A model generated the notes under the pieces. It made no database searches. It saw nothing but the letters and a program-made list of their open reading frames with translations, and had not been told where the DNA came from. DNA of 64,000 nt. Source: Pseudomonadota bacterium (GTDB lineage: Bacteria; Pseudomonadota; Gammaproteobacteria; Burkholderiales; Thiobacillaceae). Within the stretch, counting starts at the first letter, position 1. Each line of letters begins with the position of its first letter. The stretch lies in contig JAJZTS010000001.1 of the NCBI GenBank assembly GCA_021848725.1, positions 62,001 to 126,000 of the forward strand. Direction: 5' to 3'. A program made the position numbers and the translations under genes. Of this stretch, positions 21,170-29,310 are shown piece after piece.

Positions 21170-22570
21170 TCAAAGTACGCCAGCGGCGTGGTCGGCCAAG
21201 CGCGAACGTTCACCACGGGCCAGGGTGATGTGGCCACTGTGCGGCCAGCCCTTGAACCGATCGACCACATAGGTCAGGCCCGAGCTGCCCTCGGTCAGGT
21301 AAGGCGTGTCGATCTGGGCGATGTTGCCCAGGCAGACCACCTTGGTGCCGGGACCGGCGCGGGTGATCAGGGTCTTCATCTGCTTCGGCGTCAGGTTCTG
21401 CGCCTCGTCGATGATCAGGAACTTGTTGATGAAGGTGCGGCCGCGCATGAAGTTGAGCGACTTGACCTTGATTCGGGAGCGAATCAGATCCTGGGTCGCG
21501 GCCCGACCCCACTCGCCGGCCTCGTCGTCGGTCTTGTTCAGCACGTCGAGGTTGTCCTCCAGCGCGCCCATCCACGGCGTCATCTTCTCTTCCTCGGTGC
21601 CGGGCAGGAAACCGATGTCCTCGCCCACCGGCACGGTCACCCGGGTCATGATGATCTCGCTGTAGATCTTGCTCTCCAGGGTCTGGGTCAGGCCCGCGGC
21701 CAGGGTGAGCAGGGTCTTGCCGGTGCCGGCCTGGCCGAGCAGTGTGACGAAATCGATCTCCGGATTCATCAGCATATTGAGCGCAAAGTTCTGCTCCCGG
21801 TTACGCGCGGTGATGCCCCAGACCGCATTCTTGTGGTGGGTATAGTCCTTCGCCGTGGCCAGCACCGCGGTCTTGCCGGCAATCTCGGTGACAATGGCAT
21901 GCAACGGCTGCTCGCCTTCCTGATAGACGAATTCGTTGATCAGCAGCGAGCTGGTCAACGGGCCGGTGACCTTGTAGTAGCTATGGCCGTCCTTCTGCCA
22001 CGATTCCATGCCCTTGCCGTGGGTTTCCCAGAAATCGGCCGGCAGCTCGCGTACGCCGGTATACAGCAGATCGGTGTCTTCCAGGACCTTGTCGTTGAAG
22101 TAGTCCTCGGCCTGGATGCCCAAGGCACGCGCCTTGATGCGCATATTGATGTCCTTGGACACCAGCACGACCTCGCGTCCCTGATGCTGCGACTTGAGGT
22201 AACTCACCACACCGAGGATCTGGTTGTCGACCTTGCTGTGCGGTAGCACGGCGACGGCATCGCCGGTGATCGGATGGGTTTGCAGGATCAACCGGCCGGT
22301 CGCCGCATTGTGGCTGTGTTGTGCCAGCGGTGCGCCGTCACCGATGTCCAACTCACAAGCGCTGACGATCTCCTCGATGAAGCGGCTGGCCTGGCGTGCA
22401 TTACGCGACACCTCGGACATGCCTTTCTTGTTGTGATCCAGCTCCTCCAGCGTTGCCATCGGTAGGTAGATGTCATGCTCTTGGAAGCGGTACAGGCAAG
22501 TCGGATCGTGCAGCAGAACGTTGGTGTCGAGGACGAAGAGTTTGTTCAACTTGGCGGATTTTTTGGCCAT
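21170..22570 (-). CDS. PIN domain-PhoH ATPase fusion (YlaK type)
   Basis: A 466-residue protein with an N-terminal PIN-like nuclease domain (about 10-155; FVLDTNVLLHDP and EELDHNKKGMSE carry acidic metal ligands, later VSKDINMRIKARALG) and a C-terminal PhoH ATPase domain with Walker A GQAGTGKTLLTLAAGL and Walker B FLIIDEAQNLTPKQMK. PhoH2-type PIN-PhoH fusions have been shown to unwind and cleave RNA, so an RNA helicase-nuclease role is likely. Fifteen bases follow the peroxiredoxin gene, a pairing often kept in betaproteobacteria. Confidence 0.93.
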   Translation of the reverse strand: MAKKSAKLNKLFVLDTNVLLHDPTCLYRFQEHDIYLPMATLEELDHNKKGMSEVSRNARQASRFIEEIVSACELDIGDGAPLAQHSHNAATGRLILQTHPITGDAVAVLPHSKVDNQILGVVSYLKSQHQGREVVLVSKDINMRIKARALGIQAEDYFNDKVLEDTDLLYTGVRELPADFWETHGKGMESWQKDGHSYYKVTGPLTSSLLINEFVYQEGEQPLHAIVTEIAGKTAVLATAKDYTHHKNAVWGITARNREQNFALNMLMNPEIDFVTLLGQAGTGKTLLTLAAGLTQTLESKIYSEIIMTRVTVPVGEDIGFLPGTEEEKMTPWMGALEDNLDVLNKTDDEAGEWGRAATQDLIRSRIKVKSLNFMRGRTFINKFLIIDEAQNLTPKQMKTLITRAGPGTKVVCLGNIAQIDTPYLTEGSSGLTYVVDRFKGWPHSGHITLARGERSRLADHAAGVL

Positions 22571-22585
22571 CTGCTTAGGTCGCCT

Positions 22586-23053
22586 TTACGCTGTTTTCGT
22601 GGAAGTTCTGATGAAATCGAGTACTGCCTGGGCATGGCCCGGCGCTTTGACGCCACGCCATGATTGCACCAACCGGCCCTGGCCGTCGATCAGGAAGGTG
22701 CTGCGTTCGATGCCCCGCACCTGTTTGCCATAAAGAGTCTTCAACTTGATGACATCGAAAGCCTGGCAGGCGACCTCTTCGCTGTCCGACAGCAGATCGA
22801 AAGGCATGGCAAGCTTAGCCTTGAAGCCCGCATGTGACTTCAGGCTATCGCGCGAAACTCCGTAGACATCCCAACCCTGGGCTTGAAACTCGGAGTAGAG
22901 CCGAGCGAAATCCTGCCCTTCCGTCGCGCAGCCGGGCGTGTTGTCCTTGGGGTAAAAATACAGAACGTATGGCTTGCCTTGCTGCTCGGCGAAACGGAAC
23001 GTTTGGCCTGAAGTACTGGGTAGCTCGATAGCTGGAACGGGCTGGGTTTTCAT
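22586..23053 (-). CDS. bcp: Thiol peroxidase of the PrxQ/Bcp family
   Basis: Reduces hydrogen and organic peroxides with a thiol donor. From ATG 23053 the protein has 155 residues. The peroxidatic Cys42 lies in YPKDNTPGCATEGQDFA. The usual resolving Cys five residues later (position 47) is replaced by Gln, so it is either a 1-Cys enzyme or resolves through the Cys in EEVACQAFDV. Conserved RSTFLIDGQGRLV closes the fold. The frame is open upstream but residues there are not conserved. Lies 79 bases after the EAL-HDOD gene and just before phoH. Confidence 0.93.
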   Translation of the reverse strand: MKTQPVPAIELPSTSGQTFRFAEQQGKPYVLYFYPKDNTPGCATEGQDFARLYSEFQAQGWDVYGVSRDSLKSHAGFKAKLAMPFDLLSDSEEVACQAFDVIKLKTLYGKQVRGIERSTFLIDGQGRLVQSWRGVKAPGHAQAVLDFIRTSTKTA

Positions 23054-23132
23054 GGATGCTTGGTTTCCCTCTGCCCGATTATGCGCAATGTGCCCTGGCG
23101 CTTCAATAGGACACCGCGCCTTGCCTCCTAAT

Positions 23133-24350
23133 TTATTCGAGCAAGAGGTCTTCCGTCCAGGCCAGGGCCTTGAGCTGCGCCGCATTGACGTCGTCTGGGC
23201 TGCATTCCAGGGCCTTGGCATTGAGTTCGACCTTATCGAAGTCCTGCTGCTCACAGGCCTCGGCCAGGCTCAGATAGGGTGCGTAGCGCCCTGCCCGATG
23301 CAGCAGGGCCTCTTTTACCGGCTCGGCCAACGGGGTGCGGTCGAGGACATCCGCCATCGGCATTTCCATCAATACATCCAAGAGGGAAAACAGGCCGACG
23401 ATAAACAAGTCGTCCTGCTCGTGCCTGCCGACCCGTCCTTCACCCAACAGTTCGCATATACGGCCGCGGTTTACCGCCATGCGCGCCAGCAAGGAGCCTG
23501 TCTTGCTATCGCTAGCCGAAACCAGAAGCAAAGACAGCCAGCGATAAAGCGAGTTCAGGCCAATGACCGCTAAGGCTTGGCGGATGTTGTGGACTTCCCG
23601 TGGCAGGCTGAACGTGGCGGAATTGACAAAACGCAGCAGCCGGAAGGTCAGCGCCGCATCGCGCCGCAGCGGCTCCTCCAACTCTTTCAAATCCTCGCAA
23701 ATACGAACCCGGTTCATCAATTCCAACACCGTCACCTGCGTCGGTTTGATGGTTTTATTGGCAATATTTTCGGGGTGGGCAAAGTAATAGCCCTGGAAAT
23801 ATTCGATGCCCTCCGCTTTACACAGCTCGAACATCTCGCGCGTTTCGACCTTTTCGGCCAGCAGCTTGCCCTTATAGATCGAGCGGACATGACGGATGAT
23901 CTCCACCGTCTTGTCCGGCGGCTGTTCCAACACGTCCAGCTTGATGTAATCCACCAAGGGCATCAGTACTTTGTATTCGGGCAGGCAGACGAAATCGTCC
24001 AAGGCAAAGCGAAAGCCGCGCTGGCGGAGCTCATGGATGCGCGCCACCAACACCTGGGACACCTTTACCGTCTCCAGAATCTCAAACACCACATGCTCTT
24101 GCGGCAGCAAGGTGATGTATTCGCTCATCAGCGTCGATTCGTCGAGATTGATAAAGGCTAGGCTGCCTTGCAGCAGCCAATCGGTGCCAAGGCATAGCGT
24201 ATTACTGATCACCTCGACGCCGGCCTGAAGCGGATCACGCACGTCGGCAGAAAGGCTGGCCGCCGTCTGTCGGAACAACAACTCATAAGCGATAAGCTTA
24301 TGTTCCCCATCCACAATCGGCTGCCGAGCCAGATAGCTCACCGCGTTCAT
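23133..24350 (-). CDS. EAL-HDOD signalling protein with degenerate EAL domain
   Basis: A 405-residue protein of the YuxH type. The N-terminal EAL-like domain (about 1-200) starts LARQPIVDGEHKLIAYELLFR and keeps FINLDES, the Glu of VFEILETV, YIKLDV and AEKVET, but the metal-binding loop DDFGTG reads DDFVCL, so phosphodiesterase activity is doubtful. The HDOD domain follows (about 200-400; LRRDAALTFRLLRFVNSATFSL). Such proteins usually act as binding regulators in c-di-GMP or motility networks. Single start ATG at 24350; long upstream gap suggests its own promoter. Confidence 0.9.
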   Translation of the reverse strand: MNAVSYLARQPIVDGEHKLIAYELLFRQTAASLSADVRDPLQAGVEVISNTLCLGTDWLLQGSLAFINLDESTLMSEYITLLPQEHVVFEILETVKVSQVLVARIHELRQRGFRFALDDFVCLPEYKVLMPLVDYIKLDVLEQPPDKTVEIIRHVRSIYKGKLLAEKVETREMFELCKAEGIEYFQGYYFAHPENIANKTIKPTQVTVLELMNRVRICEDLKELEEPLRRDAALTFRLLRFVNSATFSLPREVHNIRQALAVIGLNSLYRWLSLLLVSASDSKTGSLLARMAVNRGRICELLGEGRVGRHEQDDLFIVGLFSLLDVLMEMPMADVLDRTPLAEPVKEALLHRAGRYAPYLSLAEACEQQDFDKVELNAKALECSPDDVNAAQLKALAWTEDLLLE

Positions 24351-24529
24351 TTATCGTTTGCTCTCCATCCGCCCATTTGACTTCTGGGCTTATCCCACCA
24401 CGGCGCGAGTAAAACACTATGCCGCACCAGAGATCAAGAACAAAATTGCGGATCAAGCGAAAATTCCGCCATTTGGAAAAATGGCAAAACAATCTTACCG
24501 GTCAGGAATGACAGAGCGAAAACGAGGGC
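24351..24529. other. Intergenic region upstream of the EAL-HDOD gene
   Basis: No protein gene is convincing. On the minus strand TTGATC, 17 bases, TTTTAC forms a weak promoter-like pair for the EAL-HDOD gene. A 7-bp inverted repeat (GCCATTT ... AAATGGC, near 24470-24486) is the only clear structure. The 54-bp tRNA-derived repeat begins at its right edge. Confidence 0.4.
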
Positions 24530-24583
24530 AATAAAAAAAGGGGCACAAGGCCCCATTTTTTATCTGGCGGAGAGGGCGGGATT
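24530..24583. repeat. Direct repeat, distal copy of tRNA-Ser 3' end plus terminator
   Basis: Fifty-four bases identical to 24721-24774, offset by exactly 191. In tRNA orientation (minus) it carries the last bases of tRNA-Ser (AATCCCGCCCTCTCCGCCA) followed by the terminator hairpin. Upstream of this copy the tRNA body is missing, so it is a non-functional tail, as left at the far end of an element integrated at a tRNA 3' end. Confidence 0.9.
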
Positions 24584-24720
24584 GTTCGCGTCTCGCCTCA
24601 AGGCGACCCACGAATCCCTCCGCTGCGCTCCGGGACCGCAGCCTAAGGCTAGCGTCCTTCGCGGCCCGTGGCCGCTCAGCGAACCCGGACGGCTTCTCGA
24701 AGTACCCACACGCCCCACCA
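24584..24720. other. 137-bp palindrome-rich segment between the two 54-bp repeats
   Basis: Enclosed by the direct repeats next to tRNA-Ser. It contains three short perfect palindromes, TCGCCT-CA-AGGCGA, AGCC-TAA-GGCT and GCGGCC-CGT-GGCCGC. No plausible gene: an open frame crossing it (24495-24737, minus) reads through the terminator copies and is not protein-like. Either the scar of a lost integrated element or a short non-coding mobile repeat. Confidence 0.5.
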
Positions 24721-24774
24721 AATAAAAAAAGGGGCACAAGGCCCCATTTTTTATCTGGCGGAGAGGGCGGGATT
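24721..24774. repeat. Direct repeat, proximal copy within tRNA-Ser and its terminator
   Basis: Identical to 24530-24583. This copy spans the real tRNA-Ser 3' end (24756-24774) and the adjoining terminator (24723-24753). Confidence 0.9.
24723..24753 (-). terminator. Rho-independent terminator of tRNA-Ser
   Basis: Stem 24731-24735 (GGGGC) with 24741-24745 (GCCCC), loop ACAAG, extended by flanking A and T runs, so it can work in both directions. It starts three bases after the CCA end. An exact second copy lies at 24532-24562. Confidence 0.85.
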
Positions 24775-24846
24775 CGAACCCGCGTTAGGGTATTACCCTA
24801 AACACGCTTTCCAGGCGTGCGACTTAAACCACTCATCCACCTCTCC
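24756..24846 (-). tRNA. tRNA-Ser (anticodon GGA)
   Basis: Minus strand, 91 bases including an encoded CCA. The acceptor stem pairs GGAGAGG (24846-24840) with CCTCTCC (24766-24760), then discriminator G and CCA (24758-24756). The anticodon arm reads CACGCCT-GGA-AAGCGTG, the long variable arm TTAGGGTAATACCCTAA is typical of class II serine tRNAs, and the T arm is GCGGGTTCGAATCCCGC. Reads UCC and UCU. Confidence 0.97.
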
Positions 24847-25022
24847 AGATACCGTTTCGTCTAGTGGGGCCAACCGCCCGATGCCAGACGACCGAAAGCG
24901 CGCGAGAATACACGTAAGCCGGTCTCGAAGCAAGGCGACACAAGCATTTCGGCCAGGAACCGCGGCCATACTGGATGCTAGAATGCGGCGTTTTCGCTCG
25001 CCGATCGGCTTTAAGCATCCGC

Positions 25023-25718
25023 ATGAACTATCGCACCATCCTCCGTGGCCTCGTCGTGATCGCTTCCCTGGCATTGCTGGGCTATATGGCCAGCACCGCC
25101 CAGTTCGCCGGCCTGCTCGACGAGAAATGGATCGACCACGAAGTGCGCGGCCACGGTTTCACTGGCGACTTCCTGTTTTTGGCGGCCGGCGGCTTATTCA
25201 CCGCCGTCGGCCTGCCTCGGCAGCTGATCGCCTTTCTCGGCGGCTATGCCTTCGGCATCTGGACCGGCACCGTGCTCGCCACCCTGGCGGCGGGGATTGG
25301 CTGCATCCTGGCCTTCTACTACGCTCGCTTTCTGGGACGCGCGATGTTGGCAAAGCGTTATTCCTCACGGATTCAAAAGCTGGATGATTTTGTCCATGGC
25401 CATCCATTCAGCATGACCTTGCTGATTCGGCTGTTGCCCGTGGGGAGCAATCTGATAACCAATTTGCTTGCCGGCGTTTCCAAGGTACGCGCCCTGCCGT
25501 TCTTCGTCGGCTCAGTGCTGGGTTATCTGCCGCAAAGCCTCGTATTCGCGCTGGTCGGCGGCGGCGTGCAAGTGGACAATCAGTGGCGCATCGCCCTGGC
25601 AGCCGGTCTATTCATCGTGTCTAGCATCTTGGGCGTGCGCCTCTATCAGCACTACCGCCATGGCAAGAGCTTCGACGAACAGGTGGACGAGAAGCTAGGC
25701 GAGTCAGCTAACAACTGA
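25023..25718 (+). CDS. TVP38/TMEM64-family membrane protein
   Basis: A 231-residue inner-membrane protein of the VTT/DedA superfamily. It has an N-terminal helix (about 7-27) and further helices at 50-105, 150-185 and 190-215. The family motifs are visible: AAGGLFTAVGLPRQLIAFLGG, the GxxxG-like LAAGIGCILAFYYARFLG, and RLLPVGSNLITNLLAGVSKV. VTT proteins are proposed phospholipid scramblases or transporters. The frame opens at 24975, but the ATG at 25023 gives the natural signal-anchor start. A TAGAAT (24978-24983) is a candidate -10 box without a good -35. Converges on amt with no obvious terminator. Confidence 0.88.
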   Translation: MNYRTILRGLVVIASLALLGYMASTAQFAGLLDEKWIDHEVRGHGFTGDFLFLAAGGLFTAVGLPRQLIAFLGGYAFGIWTGTVLATLAAGIGCILAFYYARFLGRAMLAKRYSSRIQKLDDFVHGHPFSMTLLIRLLPVGSNLITNLLAGVSKVRALPFFVGSVLGYLPQSLVFALVGGGVQVDNQWRIALAAGLFIVSSILGVRLYQHYRHGKSFDEQVDEKLGESANN

Positions 25719-25742
25719 TCTGCGCCTAACGCTCGAATCGGC

Positions 25743-26945
25743 TTACCAGTTGGTTTCTCGTTCCGGTGTCGCCGAGATCTTGTGGATGGACAGATCGGCA
25801 CCGTTGAATTCCTCTTCGGCATCGAGCCGTATCCCGACGAGCAACTTAAGCAGGCCATAGACCAAGGCACCGCCCAGCAAGGCGACGACAATGCCGACCA
25901 GGGTGCCAACCGTTTGCGCACCGAGCGTGACCCCCCCGACCCCACCCAAGGCCTTCGCGCCGAAGATACCCGCTGCGATCCCGCCCCAGGCACCACACAG
26001 GCCATGCAAGGGCCATACACCGAGCACGTCGTCGATCCTCCATTTGTTCTGGGTAATCGTGAACATCCAGACGAACAGCGCACCGGCCACGATACCGGTC
26101 ACAAGCGCGCCGGCCGGATGCATCAGGTCCGAGCCGGCACAGACGGCCACTAGCCCAGCCAAAGGACCGTTATGAATGAAACCCGGATCGTTGCGGCCGA
26201 TGACCAGGGCCGCCAAGGTGCCGCCCACCATCGCCATCAAAGAATTGACCGCCACCAGGCCGGAAGCCGCCTCGACAGTCTGCGCCGACATCACGTTAAA
26301 GCCGAACCAGCCGACGGTCAGAATCCAAGCACCCAGCGCTAGAAATGGGATGCTGGACGGCGGATGGGCCGAAACCATGCCGTCCTGGCGATAGCGGCCG
26401 CGCCGCGCACCGAGCAAAAGCACCGCCGGCAAGGCAATCCAACCGCCGACCGCGTGCACAACGACCGAGCCGGCAAAATCATGGAACTTGGCTCCGAACA
26501 CCGTATTGAGCCAGGCCTGAAAGCCCAGGTTTTCATGCCAGACCAGGCCTTCGAAGAAAGGGTAAACAAAGCCGACCAACAAGAACGTGGCGGCCAATTG
26601 CGGATTGAATCTTGCCCGTTCGGCGATGCCGCCGGAAATAATGGCCGGAATCGCTGCAGCAAAGGTCAGCAAGAAGAAAAACTTCACCAGTTCGTAGCCG
26701 TTTTTCTGGGCCAATACATCGGCACCGGACATGAAGTCGACGCCATAGGCCAGGGTATAGCCGATGAAGAAATAGGCGATGGTCGAGACGCTGAAGTCGG
26801 TCAGAATCTTGACCAAGGCATTCACCTGGTTCTTCTTGCGTACCGTCCCTAGTTCAAGAAATGCAAAGCCTGCATGCATGGCCAGCACCATGACTGCGCC
26901 TAACAGCAGGAATACCACGTCGGAACCAGATTTAAACACTTCCAT
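25743..26945 (-). CDS. amt: Ammonium transporter Amt
   Basis: Trimeric inner-membrane channel for ammonium/ammonia. From ATG 26945, preceded by GGAGG at 26955-26951, the protein has 400 residues and about 11 helices. Family marks: GAVMVLAMHAGFAFLELGTV, FFIGYTLAYG, the DFAGSVVVHAVGGW pore segment with one of the twin histidines, and WRIDDVLGVWPLHGLCGAWG with the other. The C-terminal tail (about 375-400) contains DLSIHKISATPE, the region a PII protein normally contacts, yet no glnK adjoins. Start at 27008 would add a hydrophilic unconserved piece and was rejected. Confidence 0.96.
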   Translation of the reverse strand: MEVFKSGSDVVFLLLGAVMVLAMHAGFAFLELGTVRKKNQVNALVKILTDFSVSTIAYFFIGYTLAYGVDFMSGADVLAQKNGYELVKFFFLLTFAAAIPAIISGGIAERARFNPQLAATFLLVGFVYPFFEGLVWHENLGFQAWLNTVFGAKFHDFAGSVVVHAVGGWIALPAVLLLGARRGRYRQDGMVSAHPPSSIPFLALGAWILTVGWFGFNVMSAQTVEAASGLVAVNSLMAMVGGTLAALVIGRNDPGFIHNGPLAGLVAVCAGSDLMHPAGALVTGIVAGALFVWMFTITQNKWRIDDVLGVWPLHGLCGAWGGIAAGIFGAKALGGVGGVTLGAQTVGTLVGIVVALLGGALVYGLLKLLVGIRLDAEEEFNGADLSIHKISATPERETNW

Positions 26946-26978
26946 CAGAGCCTCCAATACAAACTGGAAAGACTGCAA

Positions 26979-26992
26979 GCAAGAGTCATGCC
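26979..26992 (-). promoter_or_regulatory. Sigma-54 (RpoN) promoter of amt
   Basis: Minus strand AGGCATGACTCTTGCT: GG (26992-26991) and GC (26980-26979) are separated by exactly ten bases, and GGCA...TTGC matches the consensus TGGCAC-N5-TTGCW at most positions. It lies 33 bases before the amt ATG, giving a leader of roughly 20 bases that ends in GGAGG. This predicts NtrC-dependent induction in low nitrogen. Confidence 0.65.
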
Positions 26993-27040
26993 TTAAAATA
27001 GTGCACAAAAAAACAGTTACTTACCAGCTACGCACCAAAA

Positions 27041-27067
27041 CAAAACGCCCCGTATTGGGGCGTTTTG
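27041..27067 (-). terminator. Rho-independent terminator after tatC
   Basis: Perfect 11-bp stem, 27041-27051 with 27057-27067, loop of five. The stem itself ends in four A/T pairs and is followed on the minus strand by TTTTGG, so it can end the long his-tat transcript before the amt promoter. It is symmetrical enough to work in both directions. Confidence 0.85.
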
Positions 27068-27092
27068 TTGAACTATGCACCTATTAAGAACA

Positions 27093-27899
27093 TTACGTCC
27101 TATTTTGGTCGCTTTCAATGCTATCCAACTCGCTGTCGAGTTCACCCTCGCTCAAAGGGCGATAGGCCTCCTCATCCGCAACTCCTGCCTTCTTCTCGAC
27201 CCAGCTGGCGACCAGCACCCCTAACTCATAAAGCAGCCAAAGCGGCACCGCCAGCATGATCTGGGAAATGACATCAGGCGGTGTGAAGATCGCACCGACG
27301 ACGAAGGCACCGACAATCACATAAGGCCGTGCCTGCTTGAACTGCTCAACACTCACCATGCCCATCCGGGCCAAGGCCACCACGACAATAGGCACTTCGA
27401 AAGTGATGCCGAAAGCGACAAACAAGGTAATGACGAAATCCAGATATTTGCTGATATCCGTCATCACCGCGACGCCTTGCGGCGCAATGCCCACGATAAA
27501 ACCGAACACCACCGGAAACACGAAAAAATAGGCGAAGGACATGCCGCAAGCGAAAAGCACCACACTGGATATCACCAGTGGCAAGATGAACTTTTTCTCG
27601 TGCGCGTACAGTCCGGGCGCGATAAACGACCACAATTGATAGAGGATATAAGGCAAGGCGCCGAGAAAAGCCGTCATCATCGCCACCTTGATTGGCACGA
27701 AGAACGGCGTTACCACCTCGGTCGCGATCATCTGCCCCCCTTTGGGCAACTTCGCCAACAAGGGTTGGGCCAACAGGGCATACAAATGATTGGCAAAGGG
27801 CACAAGGAGCACAAACCACAGCACCCAAGCCAGCACCGCCTTGAGGAGGCGATTGCGCAGTTCGATCAAATGCGAAATGAAGGTCTCTTGGCTATCCAT
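27093..27899 (-). CDS. tatC: Sec-independent translocase subunit TatC
   Basis: Core receptor of the twin-arginine export system, recognising RR signal peptides. The 268 residues have six membrane helices and the family's [17 protein letters not shown]-terminus, the [13 protein letters not shown] loop with the conserved Glu, the [14 protein letters not shown] helix and the FEVPIVV block. A hydrophilic acidic tail of about 25 residues ([13 protein letters not shown]) extends the C-terminus. The start overlaps tatB by eight bases. Confidence 0.97.
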   Translation of the reverse strand: MDSQETFISHLIELRNRLLKAVLAWVLWFVLLVPFANHLYALLAQPLLAKLPKGGQMIATEVVTPFFVPIKVAMMTAFLGALPYILYQLWSFIAPGLYAHEKKFILPLVISSVVLFACGMSFAYFFVFPVVFGFIVGIAPQGVAVMTDISKYLDFVITLFVAFGITFEVPIVVVALARMGMVSVEQFKQARPYVIVGAFVVGAIFTPPDVISQIMLAVPLWLLYELGVLVASWVEKKAGVADEEAYRPLSEGELDSELDSIESDQNRT

Positions 27900-28338
27900 G
27901 GTCGTGAGATTTCGATCCGGCGGCAGGCGGCTCGGGCTCGAGGCTTAACTCAAGCTGTGCCTGGGCAGGCGTCGCTTCAGAGGCCATACCCTCCGCCTTG
28001 ATCGGCTCGCTCTCGTGCAACGCCAACCCGCCATCCGTGGCCGCCATGGCCTCGGCCACTTTTTCGACCTGACTTAACTCTTGGTGGATGGTCTGGCCGG
28101 TTTCCTCGGCCACGATTTCGAATTGCTGCGCCTGCGCCTGCATCTCGCGCTGCGTTTTACGCAACTCATCCAACTGCATGTCGCGCTCAACATCCTGCTT
28201 GACCTGAGAAACGTAACGATTCAAACGGCCAAGCAGGCTACCGACCGTGCGCGCGACCTTAGGAAGCCGCTCCGGGCCAAGGACAACCAAGGCCACGACG
28301 CCGATCAACAGGAGTTCGGAGAAACCGATATCAAACAT
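27892..28338 (-). CDS. tatB: Sec-independent translocase subunit TatB
   Basis: Forms the substrate-binding complex with TatC. 148 residues: one N-terminal helix with [20 protein letters not shown] and the hinge PERLPKVAR, then an amphipathic helix and a Gln/Glu-rich coiled segment (about 50-85), and a Pro/Glu-rich tail. The FSELLLIG and GPERLP motifs separate it from TatA. Lies 61 bases after tatA. Confidence 0.95.
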   Translation of the reverse strand: MFDIGFSELLLIGVVALVVLGPERLPKVARTVGSLLGRLNRYVSQVKQDVERDMQLDELRKTQREMQAQAQQFEIVAEETGQTIHQELSQVEKVAEAMAATDGGLALHESEPIKAEGMASEATPAQAQLELSLEPEPPAAGSKSHDHG

Positions 28339-28399
28339 GATTGGGGAGGCGTGAGGGGTCCGGCGAGGCAGTTACCTTCACCCTGCCCTCACTGAATGA

Positions 28400-28627
28400 T
28401 CAGCTATGTTGCTTGTCCTTGACCTCACCCTCGATCGTGCTGCCGCCGGCCTCGCCTTGACGCGGCAGTTCGGTCGGTTTGTTCTGCTCTTCCTTCATCG
28501 CATCCTTGAAGCCTTTGACCGCGCCGCCCAGATCGGTGCCGATGTTACGCAGCTTCTTAGTGCCGAAAATCAGCAACACGACCACTAATACGATCAGCCA
28601 ATGCCAAATACTAAAACCGCCCATCAC
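28400..28627 (-). CDS. tatA: Sec-independent translocase subunit TatA
   Basis: Pore-forming subunit that assembles at the TatBC receptor. 75 residues: a single N-terminal helix ([20 protein letters not shown]), the [14 protein letters not shown] hinge and an amphipathic helix with the conserved VKGFKDAM, then a short charged tail. It follows the HIT gene by 27 bases and precedes tatB. Confidence 0.96.
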   Translation of the reverse strand: MMGGFSIWHWLIVLVVVLLIFGTKKLRNIGTDLGGAVKGFKDAMKEEQNKPTELPRQGEAGGSTIEGEVKDKQHS

Positions 28628-28654
28628 CCTACTCCTTTAAAAATTCGATCCGGC

Positions 28655-28990
28655 TTACAACGGTCGAGGCCCAGCCCCGCCCAGCACATGCACATGCAGA
28701 TGAAAAACTTCCTGCCCGCCGCCCTTGCCCGTATTGATCGAGGTACGGAAGCCCGTACCCAGCCCCTGCTCCTTGGCCAGCTTAGGCGCCAATACGAGGA
28801 TTTTACCTAGGATATCCCGATGCGCATCAGTACATTCGGCCAGGGAATCGACATGGGCCTTCGGGATGATCATGAAATGTACCGGCGCCGCCGGGTTGAT
28901 GTCGTGAAAGGCCAGCACCTCGTCGTCCTCGTAAACCTTGCGGCTGGGGATCTGGCCGGCCACGATCTTGCAGAAGATACAGTCGCTCAT
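28655..28990 (-). CDS. HIT-family purine nucleotide hydrolase (HinT-like)
   Basis: A 111-residue histidine triad protein. [13 protein letters not shown] opens the protein, [18 protein letters not shown] contains the nucleoside-binding loop, and HLHVHVLGG near residue 100 is the histidine triad with the catalytic His. HinT enzymes hydrolyse adenosine phosphoramidates and aminoacyl-adenylates. Its ATG overlaps the hisE stop; the hisE-HIT-tatABC order is common in betaproteobacteria and does not imply a role in histidine synthesis. Confidence 0.95.
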   Translation of the reverse strand: MSDCIFCKIVAGQIPSRKVYEDDEVLAFHDINPAAPVHFMIIPKAHVDSLAECTDAHRDILGKILVLAPKLAKEQGLGTGFRTSINTGKGGGQEVFHLHVHVLGGAGPRPL

Positions 28991-29310
28991 ACGCCCTCCT
29001 TACGGGATGCCTTCTCTGCCAATCCTGACAGCCCTTCCCGCCGGGCCAGTTCGTTCAAAATTTCATCAGGATGGATACCTTGTTGGGCCAGCAGCACCAA
29101 GCTGTGAAACCACAGATCGGCCGTCTCATAGATGATCTTGTCGCGCTCGCCGTCCTTGGCCGCCATGATGGTCTCGGCCGCCTCTTCCGCCACCTTCTTC
29201 AGGATGGCGTCGAGGCCCTTGGCATAGAGCTTGGCCACGTAGGAGCTCTGCGGGTCCGCCTGCTTGCGGGCCTCCAGGGTCTGGGCCAGTCGATCGAGGA
29301 TGTCGCTCAT
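28987..29310 (-). CDS. hisE: Phosphoribosyl-ATP diphosphatase
   Basis: Second step of histidine synthesis: splits pyrophosphate from phosphoribosyl-ATP. From ATG 29310 the protein has 107 residues, matching free-standing HisE, an all-alpha MazG-like enzyme. Metal-binding acidic residues appear in [17 protein letters not shown] and in [16 protein letters not shown]. It overlaps hisI by four bases; in enterobacteria the two activities are fused, here they are separate genes. Confidence 0.96.
   Translation of the reverse strand: MSDILDRLAQTLEARKQADPQSSYVAKLYAKGLDAILKKVAEEAAETIMAAKDGERDKIIYETADLWFHSLVLLAQQGIHPDEILNELARREGLSGLAEKASRKEGV

Noticed and set aside
24495-24737. 80-codon frame on the minus strand across the repeats near tRNA-Ser
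   Set aside because: It reads through the terminator copies and the palindromic segment; composition is repeat-driven. The frame over the tRNA itself (24668-25387, plus) is the translation of an antisense tRNA.
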